This document shows, piece by piece, positions 45,469 through 53,487 of a stretch of 64,000 nt of DNA. Under the pieces are notes generated by a model, which was not told the origin of the DNA, did no database searches, and saw only the letters and a list, made by a program, of their open reading frames with translations. Each line of letters starts with the position of its first letter. The first letter of the stretch is position 1. Made by a program: the position numbers and the translations under genes. Source of the DNA: Hungatella sp. UBA5385 (GTDB lineage Bacteria > Bacillota > Clostridia > Lachnospirales > Lachnospiraceae); NCBI GenBank assembly GCA_002409995.1, contig DHOR01000028.1, forward strand, positions 1 to 64,000, given 5' to 3'.

Positions 45469-46950
45469 ATGAAGGATCACCTGTTATCACACTGGTACGG
45501 GCTCTCCTTAAAGAGAAAACTATATATTGTTATGGTCAGTGTCACACTGTTTATGGCAGTGGCAATTGCACTTAATATTAATGTAAGTTCTATGTTTATA
45601 GATGATGTAAGACTCCTGATGGATGATAATTTATCCACTTATAAATTTCAGGAGTCTTTTAGCCGTGAAGTAGAAGCTTTTACAGACCTGGTTCGTGACT
45701 GGTCAACGGAGAATGAGGAGAAGTATGAGGCGGCTAGTGAAGAGACTGAGGTAAATCTGGCTGCTCTGCCCTATGAGTATGAGCAGATTGGAGAAGAACG
45801 GTATGCCATAACCTGGAATATTCTTAACGCATATGATGAGTATCAGAGACAGAAGGAAAAAGCCCTTTCTCTCAAGGATAATGGTCAGAGGTTTATTGAA
45901 GAACTATATCGTACTTACCGTATGCAGGATTATTTAAAAACCTATACCAGTAGATTAACAAAAGAAGTTTTAAACAAAGGAAATGATTACTACGAAGAAC
46001 GGGTGGTTCTGTTGAGACAGATGCCCTATATTTTAATTGTAATCAGTGTTATTTCCCTGGGAATTATATTTATGCTGCTTCGGGCTATGATGGGAAGTTT
46101 GGTAAAGGTTGTATATAAGCTGATACATGCGACGACTGGAATTGAGAAAAATGATTTCTCCGTACCTGATGTAGTTTACAATGGAGATGATGAGATTGGT
46201 AAGCTGGTTGATGCGTTTAATAATATGAAGCATGGAATGGAAAGCTATGTTTATACGCTGCAGGAAAAACGTGTGATTGAAGAAAAACTGCACCAGAAGG
46301 AGCTGGAAAAGGCAAATCTGGAGCAGCGGTTTTCATTTTCCCAGCTGCAGCTTTTAAAAAGCCAGCTAAATCCTCACTTCCTGTTTAATACATTGAATAT
46401 GATCACCAGAATGTCACAGATTGAGGAGGCGCCGGTGACAGAGGAGATGCTGGTGGCTATGAGCAATCTGCTGCGCTATAGTTTAAGAACAACAGAACCC
46501 TTTACACCTTTGAATCAGGAGCTTAAGATTGTAGAGGACTATATGTATATTCAGGAGAAACGGTTTGGGGACCGGATTCAGTGGAAGATCGACTGTCAGA
46601 TTAATGCAGAAGAGGTGGAGGTTCCTGTATTTCTTTTACAGCCTTTGGTAGAAAATGCTGTGCTTCATGGCATTTCCCCTAAACTAAATGGAGGAAATAT
46701 TGAAATTACCGTTGAACAGAAAGAGGGTGTACTTAAAATCACTGTCAAGGATGATGGCGTTGGAATGAGCGAAGAAAAACTGGAGCATATTCGCAATGCA
46801 ATCAATAACAGAGACTCGGGGCTAGGAATCGGACTTGGCAATATATACCGCAGAATCGCTGCTTACTATGAACAAGGAGGCGTCATGGTGGACAGCAAGG
46901 AGAAGGAAGGTACTACTGTGACTATGATATTTGGTGACAGAAAGGAATAG
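45469..46950 (+). CDS. YesM-type sensor histidine kinase
   Basis: A 493-residue kinase with two membrane segments (about 17-37 and 185-205) around a 150-residue external helical sensor, then a HAMP domain (206-258) and a coiled coil. The His_kinase domain has the phosphoacceptor H303 in QLNPHFLFNTLNM, and the ATPase domain ends in GIGLGNIYRRIAAYY. This is the YesM/BglS-type layout that partners AraC-type response regulators and controls sugar uptake. It is followed 10 nt later by its regulator. Confidence 0.93.
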   Translation: MKDHLLSHWYGLSLKRKLYIVMVSVTLFMAVAIALNINVSSMFIDDVRLLMDDNLSTYKFQESFSREVEAFTDLVRDWSTENEEKYEAASEETEVNLAALPYEYEQIGEERYAITWNILNAYDEYQRQKEKALSLKDNGQRFIEELYRTYRMQDYLKTYTSRLTKEVLNKGNDYYEERVVLLRQMPYILIVISVISLGIIFMLLRAMMGSLVKVVYKLIHATTGIEKNDFSVPDVVYNGDDEIGKLVDAFNNMKHGMESYVYTLQEKRVIEEKLHQKELEKANLEQRFSFSQLQLLKSQLNPHFLFNTLNMITRMSQIEEAPVTEEMLVAMSNLLRYSLRTTEPFTPLNQELKIVEDYMYIQEKRFGDRIQWKIDCQINAEEVEVPVFLLQPLVENAVLHGISPKLNGGNIEITVEQKEGVLKITVKDDGVGMSEEKLEHIRNAINNRDSGLGIGLGNIYRRIAAYYEQGGVMVDSKEKEGTTVTMIFGDRKE

Positions 46951-46960
46951 GAGGGGGATT

Positions 46961-47791
46961 ATGTTACGGATATTAATTGCAGAAGATGAACTGATTGAAA
47001 GGATGGTACTGAAGAAAACGCTGGTCAAAAGGTTTGGCAGTCAATGTGAAGTCCTGGAAGCTGAAAATGGGAAAAGGGCATTGGAGATTTTTCGCAGTAC
47101 AGATATCCATATTGTAATTTTGGACATAGAAATGCCGGGAATGAATGGAGTCCAGGCTGCTGAGATCATGCGCAAAGAAAAAAGCGGCTTTTGTATTATT
47201 TTTCTTACTGCCTATGATAAATTTGAGTATGCCAAGAAGGCAATTGCTGTGCGGGCTATGGAATATTTACTGAAGCCTTATTCAGAAAAAGAGCTTGTTA
47301 GTGTTGTGGAGGAAGCCATTCGTCTGTCTCAAAAGTATGAAAGAATTCAAGCAGATGAAAATGGTGGCGAGGCAGAGGACCAGGATATGGATCTCATGGA
47401 GGGAAACAACCCTGTATATGATGGGGAAGGAGAACTTATAGAGGAAGTGTCACCCAACCGTTTGAATGTGCTTGTTTCCATGGTGGAGGAATATATCTGT
47501 GAAAACTATATGGAGGATATCTCCATGCAGGATGCGGCAAGGGCGGTGAACTATTCAGAGGCGTATTTCTGTAAGATGTTTAAACAGCAGTTTGGACAGA
47601 ATTTTACCTCCTATCTGACGGAATACAGAATTGAGGAAGCTAAAAAGCTTCTTCGGCAGCCTACAGTTAGCGTAAAAGAGGTTGGAGTCAGGGTGGGATA
47701 TCCGGATTCTAATTATTTTGCCAGAGTATTCAGAAGAATGACCGGAGTAAGTCCGTCGGAGTATCGAATGAAATTTCTTAATGAATTGTAA
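46961..47791 (+). CDS. YesN-type response regulator (receiver plus AraC HTH)
   Basis: A 276-residue regulator with a receiver domain (phosphoacceptor D55 in VILDIEMPG) and a C-terminal AraC double helix-turn-helix (MQDAARAVNYSEAYFCKMF, then YPDSNYFARVFRRMTGVSPSEYR). The start at 46961 follows GGAGGGGG; an in-frame ATG 10 codons upstream overlaps the kinase gene. It probably activates the downstream sugar transporter operon, in front of which two direct repeats are found. Confidence 0.93.
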   Translation: MLRILIAEDELIERMVLKKTLVKRFGSQCEVLEAENGKRALEIFRSTDIHIVILDIEMPGMNGVQAAEIMRKEKSGFCIIFLTAYDKFEYAKKAIAVRAMEYLLKPYSEKELVSVVEEAIRLSQKYERIQADENGGEAEDQDMDLMEGNNPVYDGEGELIEEVSPNRLNVLVSMVEEYICENYMEDISMQDAARAVNYSEAYFCKMFKQQFGQNFTSYLTEYRIEEAKKLLRQPTVSVKEVGVRVGYPDSNYFARVFRRMTGVSPSEYRMKFLNEL

Positions 47792-47829
47792 TAATTAATA
47801 ATTAAACAGAGTGGAAACTATCCTGAATT

Positions 47830-47861
47830 TACCATTATCCATGTGATAATGGTATTTTTTT
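47830..47861 (+). terminator. terminator of the two-component operon
   Basis: TACCATTATC (47830-47839) pairs perfectly with GATAATGGTA (47845-47854), then TTTTTTT. Confidence 0.9.
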
Positions 47862-47876
47862 GTCAATACATATTAA

Positions 47877-47935
47877 AATTGTCCTATGAATCACAATTTT
47901 GTCCGATATTTTTTGTGCCATCAATCAGATATAAT
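47877..47935 (+). promoter_or_regulatory. candidate YesN operator and promoter of the sugar ABC operon
   Basis: TTGTCCTAT (47879-47887) and TTGTCCGAT (47899-47907) are direct repeats 20 bp apart. They end at the -35 position of a promoter that has a perfect -10 (TATAAT, 47930-47935) but no -35 (TATTTT). This arrangement suits activation by a dimeric AraC-type regulator. Confidence 0.55.
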
Positions 47936-47978
47936 TAGGTTGATTAAATAAAGAGACTGAAGAAAGGGGAGGCAAACG

Positions 47979-49511
47979 ATGGCAGAAGAATTATTTCGCA
48001 TGGAAGGAATCAGTAAAAGTTTCCCGGGTGTAAAAGCTCTGGATAAAGTATCCATGAATGTAAATAAAGGAGAAGTTCTTGGACTGGTCGGTGAAAATGG
48101 TGCCGGTAAGTCTACACTAATGAAAATTCTATCAGGAGTATACCGCGCAGATGAAGGTGAAATCTTCATTGAAGGAAACAAGGTAGAGATAGATTCTGTC
48201 AGTAAAGCCCATGAACTCGGCGTATGCATTATTATGCAGGAGCTGAATATGTGTGGACACTTAAGTGTTGCAGATAATATTTTTATAGGTAGAGCTCATA
48301 AAAAAGGCTTATTCATTGATGATAAGAAAATGCATGAGGAAGCGAAGAAGATTCTTGATGATTTAGGAATTGAGTTGTCCACTTATACTCAGGTTGGCAC
48401 ATTAAGCGTTGCACAGCAGCAGATGGTGGAGATTGCCAAGGCAATCAGTTTTAATTCCAAGATTCTGGTATTAGATGAACCGACAGCTACATTAACAGAA
48501 CGTGAGATTGAACAGCTGTTTGGCATTATCAAACGTCTGCAGAAGAAAGGTGTTGGAATGGTTTACATTTCCCACCGTATGGCAGAGCTGAATCGGATTT
48601 GTGAGAGAGTTACCGTTATTCGTGACGGGCAGTATATAGGAACCAGAAATTTAAATGAAATTACCATGGACGAACTGGTAAACATGATTGTAGGACGTTC
48701 CCTTGAGGACAAATATCCTAAGTATACCAGAAAGATCAGAGATGAAATCGCTCTGGAAGCAAGAAATGTCCGCAGAGGCACTAAGGTTAATGCAGATCAT
48801 TTCTATGTAAGAAAAGGAGAAATTCTTGGCATTTCCGGTCTGGTAGGAGCGGGACGTACAGAGCTGATGCGCTGTATATTCGGAGCTGATCCGGCTGACA
48901 GCATGGAACTGGAGCTGGAAGGCAAACCGGTTAAGATCCGTTCTGTGATTCAGGCCATTAAGCATGGAATTGGTTATGCAACAGAAGACCGTAAAGGTGA
49001 TGGTCTGGCCCTTGGCCTTGACGTTCAGTACAACACCAATATGGCTCATCTTCCTGAGCTTACCAAATATGGTTTTATTAATGATAAAGAAGGCGCAGAA
49101 AACGCCGAGAAGTATGTAAAGCTTCTTCGAACAAAGACACCTAGTATTCATCAGCTGTGCGGAAACTTATCCGGTGGTAATCAGCAGAAGGTAGTACTTG
49201 CAAAATGGCTTTGTAATGATGTTAAGGTTCTGATTGTAGATGAGCCAACCAGAGGTATTGACGTTGGTGCCAAATTCGAGATTTATGAACTGTTTAATAA
49301 ACTCAGTGATCAGGGAGTTGCCATTATTATGATTTCTTCCGAGTTACCGGAGATCTTAGGTATGAGTGACCGTATTCTGGTAATTCACCAGGGTGAGATC
49401 AATGGCGAGCTTGATGCGAAAAAAGCAACTCAGGAAGATATTCTGTATCTGGCGGCAGGTTACAACAAACTTGAAGGAAAACCGGCTCCCAAATTATCTG
49501 CACGGAACTGA
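47979..49511 (+). CDS. sugar ABC transporter ATPase (RbsA/MglA-like, two ATPase domains)
   Basis: A 510-residue protein with two ABC domains. The first has Walker A GENGAGKST, LSVAQQQMVEIAKA and ILVLDEPTATLT. The second has a degenerate Walker A around SGLVGAGRTELMR, an intact signature LSGGNQQKVVLA and VLIVDEPTRGIDVGAK. This is the RbsA/MglA/AraG arrangement for ribose, galactose and related sugars. It is first in an operon with one permease and one binding protein, and ends in a TGATG overlap with the permease gene. Confidence 0.94.
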   Translation: MAEELFRMEGISKSFPGVKALDKVSMNVNKGEVLGLVGENGAGKSTLMKILSGVYRADEGEIFIEGNKVEIDSVSKAHELGVCIIMQELNMCGHLSVADNIFIGRAHKKGLFIDDKKMHEEAKKILDDLGIELSTYTQVGTLSVAQQQMVEIAKAISFNSKILVLDEPTATLTEREIEQLFGIIKRLQKKGVGMVYISHRMAELNRICERVTVIRDGQYIGTRNLNEITMDELVNMIVGRSLEDKYPKYTRKIRDEIALEARNVRRGTKVNADHFYVRKGEILGISGLVGAGRTELMRCIFGADPADSMELELEGKPVKIRSVIQAIKHGIGYATEDRKGDGLALGLDVQYNTNMAHLPELTKYGFINDKEGAENAEKYVKLLRTKTPSIHQLCGNLSGGNQQKVVLAKWLCNDVKVLIVDEPTRGIDVGAKFEIYELFNKLSDQGVAIIMISSELPEILGMSDRILVIHQGEINGELDAKKATQEDILYLAAGYNKLEGKPAPKLSARN

Positions 49512-50584
49512 TGGAAAGGAAGATGAAAAAGATGGCAACAAAAAATATAGCAGCAGTCGCTACCAAGGAAAAAAATGGTTTTAGCAACTTAAGCGCTGCA
49601 ACCAGACGAGCAATTTATTCATTCGGTATTCTTATTGCATTATTTATTCTGTTTTCAGTATTACAGCCTGGCAAGTTCCTGGCTCCTGCAAACTTACAAA
49701 ACCTTTTACAGCAGATTGTTACATATACAATCATTGGCTGCGGACTGACCTTCTGTCTTGTCTGCGGAGGAAACGATTTATCAGCAGGTGCTTCTATGGC
49801 ACTGTCTGGAATTATCATGGTAAGCCTTTTAATTCAGGGTCTTCCATTGTGGTTATGTGTTATCCTCTGCCTTTGTATGGGCGTGGCAACAGGTGTTATG
49901 AATGGTTTCTTTATTGAGATTCTGGGCGTTGTTCCTTTCGTAGCAACCCTGGCAACTCAGTGGGTATACAGAGGTATGGCAAACGTTTTGGTAAACGGTG
50001 CACCTTTATACACAACAAACATTCCTTCAGAAGCAGTTCAGAAACAGTTTTATATTCTGGGCGGCGGACGTATCGGTGGAAACGGACTTCCTTACAGCGT
50101 TATTATCACTCTGGTTTATGCAATTATACTTGGTATTGTTCTGGCAAAGAGCAGAATCGGACGTCAGATATATGCCTGTGGTTCTAACTTGGAGGCAGCA
50201 AAATTATCCGGTATTAACGCAGTAAAAACACGTATGTTTGCTTATTGTATCTCAGGTTTATCTGCAGCAATCTGTGGAATTCTGGTAGCTTCCAGACTTT
50301 CCAGTGCACAGCCTACAGCAGGTAACGGTTATGAGATGGAGGCCATTGCAGCTTCTGTATTAGGCGGTATTTCAATTCTGGGTGGAGAAGGTACTATTCT
50401 CAATACCATTATTGGTGCCCTTATGATGGGTGTTATCCGTAATGGTCTGAATCTGAATGGTGTCAATTCATTCTGGCAGCAGGTAATTGTTGGATTTATC
50501 CTGTTGATTGCGGTTGCTTCACAGACTGCAAATAAGGGAGGAAATCTTAACAATATAAAGCGTTTTTTCGGTATGAAAAAATAG
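49511..50584 (+). CDS. sugar ABC transporter permease (RbsC-like)
   Basis: A 357-residue permease of the BPD_transp_2 family with about ten membrane segments. Hallmarks are CGGNDLSAGASMALSG, GACG-equivalent YACGSNLEAAKLSGI and GGEGTILNTIIGALMMGVI. The first ATG overlaps the upstream stop; ATG at 49523 or 49532 are alternatives, the last with the better-spaced SD (AAGGAAG). Confidence 0.93.
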   Translation: MERKMKKMATKNIAAVATKEKNGFSNLSAATRRAIYSFGILIALFILFSVLQPGKFLAPANLQNLLQQIVTYTIIGCGLTFCLVCGGNDLSAGASMALSGIIMVSLLIQGLPLWLCVILCLCMGVATGVMNGFFIEILGVVPFVATLATQWVYRGMANVLVNGAPLYTTNIPSEAVQKQFYILGGGRIGGNGLPYSVIITLVYAIILGIVLAKSRIGRQIYACGSNLEAAKLSGINAVKTRMFAYCISGLSAAICGILVASRLSSAQPTAGNGYEMEAIAASVLGGISILGGEGTILNTIIGALMMGVIRNGLNLNGVNSFWQQVIVGFILLIAVASQTANKGGNLNNIKRFFGMKK

Positions 50585-50608
50585 CATAAAAATGGAGGAA
50601 AGAGAATC

Positions 50609-51703
50609 ATGAGAAAAGTAACAGCATTACTTATGGCAGCAGTTTTAGCAGCAGCAGCATTAACTGGATGCGGAAGCTCCGGAAGTTCAGCAGCACCAGC
50701 AACAACAGCAGCTGAGACAACAACCAAGGCAGCAGAGGAAAAAGCAAGCGAAGACACAACGGCAACAGATGCTGGTGATACAGCAAATGCAGACAACAGC
50801 GAAAAAACAATCTATGTAATTGTTAAGGTTTTAGGAAACCAGTACTGGAGTGTTCTTCAGGCAGGTGCAGAGCAGGCTGGTAAGGATTTAGGAGCTAAGG
50901 TAGTAGTTATAGGAACAGCTCTGGAGTCTGATATCGAAGGTCAGCTTACACTTCTTCAGAACGCAGTATCTGCACAGGCAGATGGTATTGTAATTGCACC
51001 ACTTGACAGTGTATCCCTTGACGCGCCAATTACTGAGGCTTATAATTCAGGTATCCCGGTTGTACTGGTAGATACAGTAATTAAGAGCGATAACTATAGC
51101 GCAGCACTTCTTACCAACAACGTAGAGGCTGGTAAGGTAGCAGCTGAGGAACTTCTTGATCGTATGAAAGCATCTGGTCTTGGTGAAGATGAAGAGGCAC
51201 AGGTTGCTATTCAGGTAGGTTCCACAGGTTCTCAGACAATCAACGACCGTGTAAAAGGCTTTAATGAGTATTGGTCTGCTAATGCTCCAGCAACCTGGAC
51301 AGTATTAAATGACGACATCAAAGTTAACGACGGTGATATCAGCAAGGCTGTTGGATTCTGCCAGGACTTCCTGACAACATATCCAAACTTAAAGGCTGTA
51401 TTCGGACCAAACAATGGTTCCACAGTTGGTTTCGTTACAGGTATTACAGAGTCTAAGAGAACAGACGTTTCTATGGTAGGTTTTGACTTCTCTGCAGAGA
51501 TCGAGACTATGATCCGCAGCGGAGAGTATGATGTTGCATCTGTTGTACAGCGTCAGTACTTCATGGGGTATGATGGAGTTAAGGCAGCTATCGATATGGC
51601 TAATGGCGAGACCGTTTCTGAGAAGACAATCGATACAGGTGTAGTTCTGGTTGATAATGAGAATGTAGATTCTCAGGAAATCCAGGGTATCATTAATCCA
51701 TAA
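50609..51703 (+). CDS. sugar-binding lipoprotein (Peripla_BP_4)
   Basis: A 364-residue binding protein. The lipoprotein signal ends at ALTGC; an Ala/Thr/Glu tether is followed by the ribose-binding-type domain (KTIYVIVKVLGNQYWSVL, then GIVIAPLDS and the hinge VGFDFSAEIETMI). It supplies the ABC transporter encoded upstream. Ligand probably a pentose, hexose or polyol. Confidence 0.92.
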   Translation: MRKVTALLMAAVLAAAALTGCGSSGSSAAPATTAAETTTKAAEEKASEDTTATDAGDTANADNSEKTIYVIVKVLGNQYWSVLQAGAEQAGKDLGAKVVVIGTALESDIEGQLTLLQNAVSAQADGIVIAPLDSVSLDAPITEAYNSGIPVVLVDTVIKSDNYSAALLTNNVEAGKVAAEELLDRMKASGLGEDEEAQVAIQVGSTGSQTINDRVKGFNEYWSANAPATWTVLNDDIKVNDGDISKAVGFCQDFLTTYPNLKAVFGPNNGSTVGFVTGITESKRTDVSMVGFDFSAEIETMIRSGEYDVASVVQRQYFMGYDGVKAAIDMANGETVSEKTIDTGVVLVDNENVDSQEIQGIINP

Positions 51704-51747
51704 TAAAATTATAAGAAAATTATGAGATAAATCATAAGAAATGGCTT

Positions 51748-51776
51748 AATACGCTTCCCTGTCAGGGAGGCGTATT
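51748..51776. repeat. palindromic hairpin, AATACGC arms
   Basis: A 13-bp stem with a 3-nt loop (51748-51760 with 51764-51776, one G-U). Like the hairpin at 24707-24739, its arms begin AATACGC and no T-run follows. It separates the ABC binding-protein gene from the TRAP-type gene and could be a processing or attenuation site. Confidence 0.6.
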
Positions 51777-51808
51777 GGCGATTTCAAAAAAGACAGGGGG
51801 CTGGCTGT

Positions 51809-52834
51809 ATGATTGGAAGGAAAGTGCTCATATTGACTGCAGGACTATTGGCATTAGGGTTATTCGGATTATCAGGCTGCAAATATAATCAGGAAAAAGC
51901 AATGGAAGAGCGTGTACCTGAGTATGTTTTTACCTATGCAGAGAATCAGCCGGAAGGTTATCCTACTACATTGGCTGCCTACAAATTTGCTGATCTGGTG
52001 TATGAACGGACAGATGGAAGAATCAAGATAAAAGTTCATTCAGGCGGGGTACTTGCTGATGAAGTGGCGGTCATTGAACAGCTGCAATTTGGTGGGATTG
52101 ATTTTGCCAGGGCCTCCATTATGACTATGGGGCAGTTTGATCCTAAAATGAATGTTTTACAGCTTCCCTATCTTTATAATGATTCTGATCATATGTGGAA
52201 GGCTCTTGATGGAGAAATCGGTAATGAGTTTATGAAAAGCCTGGAAGACTATGGCCTCAATGCCCTATCCTGGTATGACGCAGGAGCCAGACATTTTTAT
52301 ACAACAGAAAAGGTAAGCTGCCTGGAGGATCTAAAAGGCAAGAAAATCAGAGTAGCAGAGTCTGATTTGATGAAGTCTCTTGTATCATCATTAGGAGGAG
52401 TTCCTGTTACTATGGCTTATTCTGATGTGTTCTCGGCGCTGGAAACAGGAGAGATCGACGGTGCAGAAAACAACTGGTCCTCATTCACTTTCACAGATCA
52501 TCATAAAGTAGCCAGATATATGCTATTAGACTATCATAACCGTATTCCTGAACTGCAGCTGGCTTCTTCAGTCACCTGGAACAAATTATCGGAATCTGAC
52601 CGGATCATTATAAGATCCTGTGCTACAGAATCGGCTAAATATGAGAGAGAACTGTGGAAAAATCAGGAAGAACTGTCCAGAAAGAAAGCTGAAAGGGCGG
52701 GAGTTGTAACAACAGAACTGACGGAAGAGGAAACGGCTCGTTTCCGGGAAGCAGTAATGCCTCTTTATGCGGAGTTTGGGAGTCAGTATCAGGATTTGAT
52801 TAGGAGAATTCGGGAAGTTGATCAGGTAGAATAG
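51809..52834 (+). CDS. TRAP-type (DctP family) substrate-binding lipoprotein
   Basis: A 341-residue DctP-family protein, lipidated at LSGC (cysteine about residue 24). Motifs include QPEGYPTTLAAYKFADLV, GGIDFARASIMTMGQF, LKGKKIRVAESDLMKSL and DGAENNWSSF. DctP proteins normally deliver carboxylates or sugar acids to the DctQM membrane proteins, but neither is encoded here. It lies after a sugar ABC transporter and its two-component system, so it may instead act as a ligand-binding partner of the YesM-type kinase (inference) or serve a transporter elsewhere. Confidence 0.88.
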   Translation: MIGRKVLILTAGLLALGLFGLSGCKYNQEKAMEERVPEYVFTYAENQPEGYPTTLAAYKFADLVYERTDGRIKIKVHSGGVLADEVAVIEQLQFGGIDFARASIMTMGQFDPKMNVLQLPYLYNDSDHMWKALDGEIGNEFMKSLEDYGLNALSWYDAGARHFYTTEKVSCLEDLKGKKIRVAESDLMKSLVSSLGGVPVTMAYSDVFSALETGEIDGAENNWSSFTFTDHHKVARYMLLDYHNRIPELQLASSVTWNKLSESDRIIIRSCATESAKYERELWKNQEELSRKKAERAGVVTTELTEEETARFREAVMPLYAEFGSQYQDLIRRIREVDQVE

Positions 52835-52881
52835 AACGTTTCCTTAGAGATCAATTATATAAAAAAATACATGAAATCCGC

Positions 52882-52910
52882 TTGACAAAAGTTGGAATCT
52901 ATATTAAACT
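52882..52910 (+). promoter_or_regulatory. sigma-70 promoter of the second tRNA-Gln
   Basis: TTGACA (52882-52887), 17 bp, TAAACT (52905-52910), 12 nt before the mature tRNA. Confidence 0.75.
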
Positions 52911-52922
52911 TAAGAACGTTGT

Positions 52923-52994
52923 TGGGCTATCGCCAAATGGTAAGGCAACGGACTCTGACTCCGTCATTTCAAGGTTCGAATCCTTGTAGCCCAG
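52923..52994 (+). tRNA. tRNA-Gln (CUG anticodon), second copy
   Basis: The same 72-nt cloverleaf as at 15242-15313, base for base, with its own promoter and terminator. The flanks differ. Anticodon loop CTCTGAC gives CUG. Confidence 0.96.
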
Positions 52995-53002
52995 GCTGAA
53001 AA

Positions 53003-53046
53003 AGTTCTAAATTCTTTGTAATAGCAAAGAGTTTAGAACTTTTTTA
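53003..53046 (+). terminator. terminator after the second tRNA-Gln
   Basis: AAGTTCTAAATTCTTTG pairs with CAAAGAGTTTAGAACTT (one mismatch), then TTTT. Confidence 0.85.
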
Positions 53047-53061
53047 TAGACAAATATAATT

Positions 53062-53081
53062 AACGCCCTTTTCAGGGCGTT
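53062..53081. repeat. small palindrome between tRNA-Gln and the XRE gene
   Basis: AACGCCCT (53062-53069) pairs with AGGGCGTT (53074-53081) around TTTC. Confidence 0.5.
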
Positions 53082-53150
53082 TACTGAATATAATCAGTAT
53101 ATTCAAGTACCATTTTGGAAAGTATAGTATATGGTATACGAGGTGGGAAA

Positions 53151-53348
53151 ATGATAAGTTACAAACCGCTGTGGGAGACTATGCAGAAAAAGGGAATCAC
53201 TACATACCAATTGATTCAGCAAGGTATTGATAGAAAGATCATTCATAATTTAAAACATAATGGTAATATTACAATGTTAACTGCTGAAAAGTTATGTAAA
53301 ATTATTGGTTGTAGTATATCTGAAGTAGTTGAATTTATAGACGATTAG
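53151..53348 (+). CDS. small XRE/Cro-type DNA-binding protein (YozG-like)
   Basis: A 65-residue protein made of a single helix-turn-helix (about 5-55: MQKKGITTYQLIQQG, NLKHNGNITMLTAEKLCKII). It belongs to the small YozG-like group of Cro/CI-type regulators found singly in Bacillota chromosomes and on mobile elements. The start at 53151 follows GAGGTGGG. It lies just after a tRNA gene, a common site for integrated elements, but no integrase is nearby. Target unknown. Confidence 0.85.
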   Translation: MISYKPLWETMQKKGITTYQLIQQGIDRKIIHNLKHNGNITMLTAEKLCKIIGCSISEVVEFIDD

Positions 53349-53352
53349 CATA

Positions 53353-53376
53353 GGGAGCCAGTGATGGTTCCTTTTT
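53353..53376 (+). terminator. terminator of the XRE gene
   Basis: GGAGCCA pairs with TGGTTCC (one G-U) around GTGA, then TTTTTT. Confidence 0.85.
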
Positions 53377-53417
53377 TGGCTAAAAGAGATGGCTTTTTTA
53401 TTGTAATACAATGCGAA

Positions 53418-53451
53418 GTCAGGACCGCCCGTGATAATGGGTGATCCTGAC
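53418..53451 (-). terminator. hairpin downstream of the saccharopine-dehydrogenase-like gene
   Basis: GTCAGGA...GCCC (53418-53430) pairs with GGGTGATCCTGAC (53439-53451) with one mismatch. It lies 36 bp past the minus-strand stop, without a clear T-run. Confidence 0.5.
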
Positions 53452-53487
53452 TCTTTCAATATCTATATAAATGGGGCGGAACATAAC

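Noticed and set aside
53003..53350. Integrated element beginning at the second tRNA-Gln
   Set aside because: Only one small XRE gene follows; no integrase, excisionase or attachment-site repeat of the tRNA 3' end was seen.
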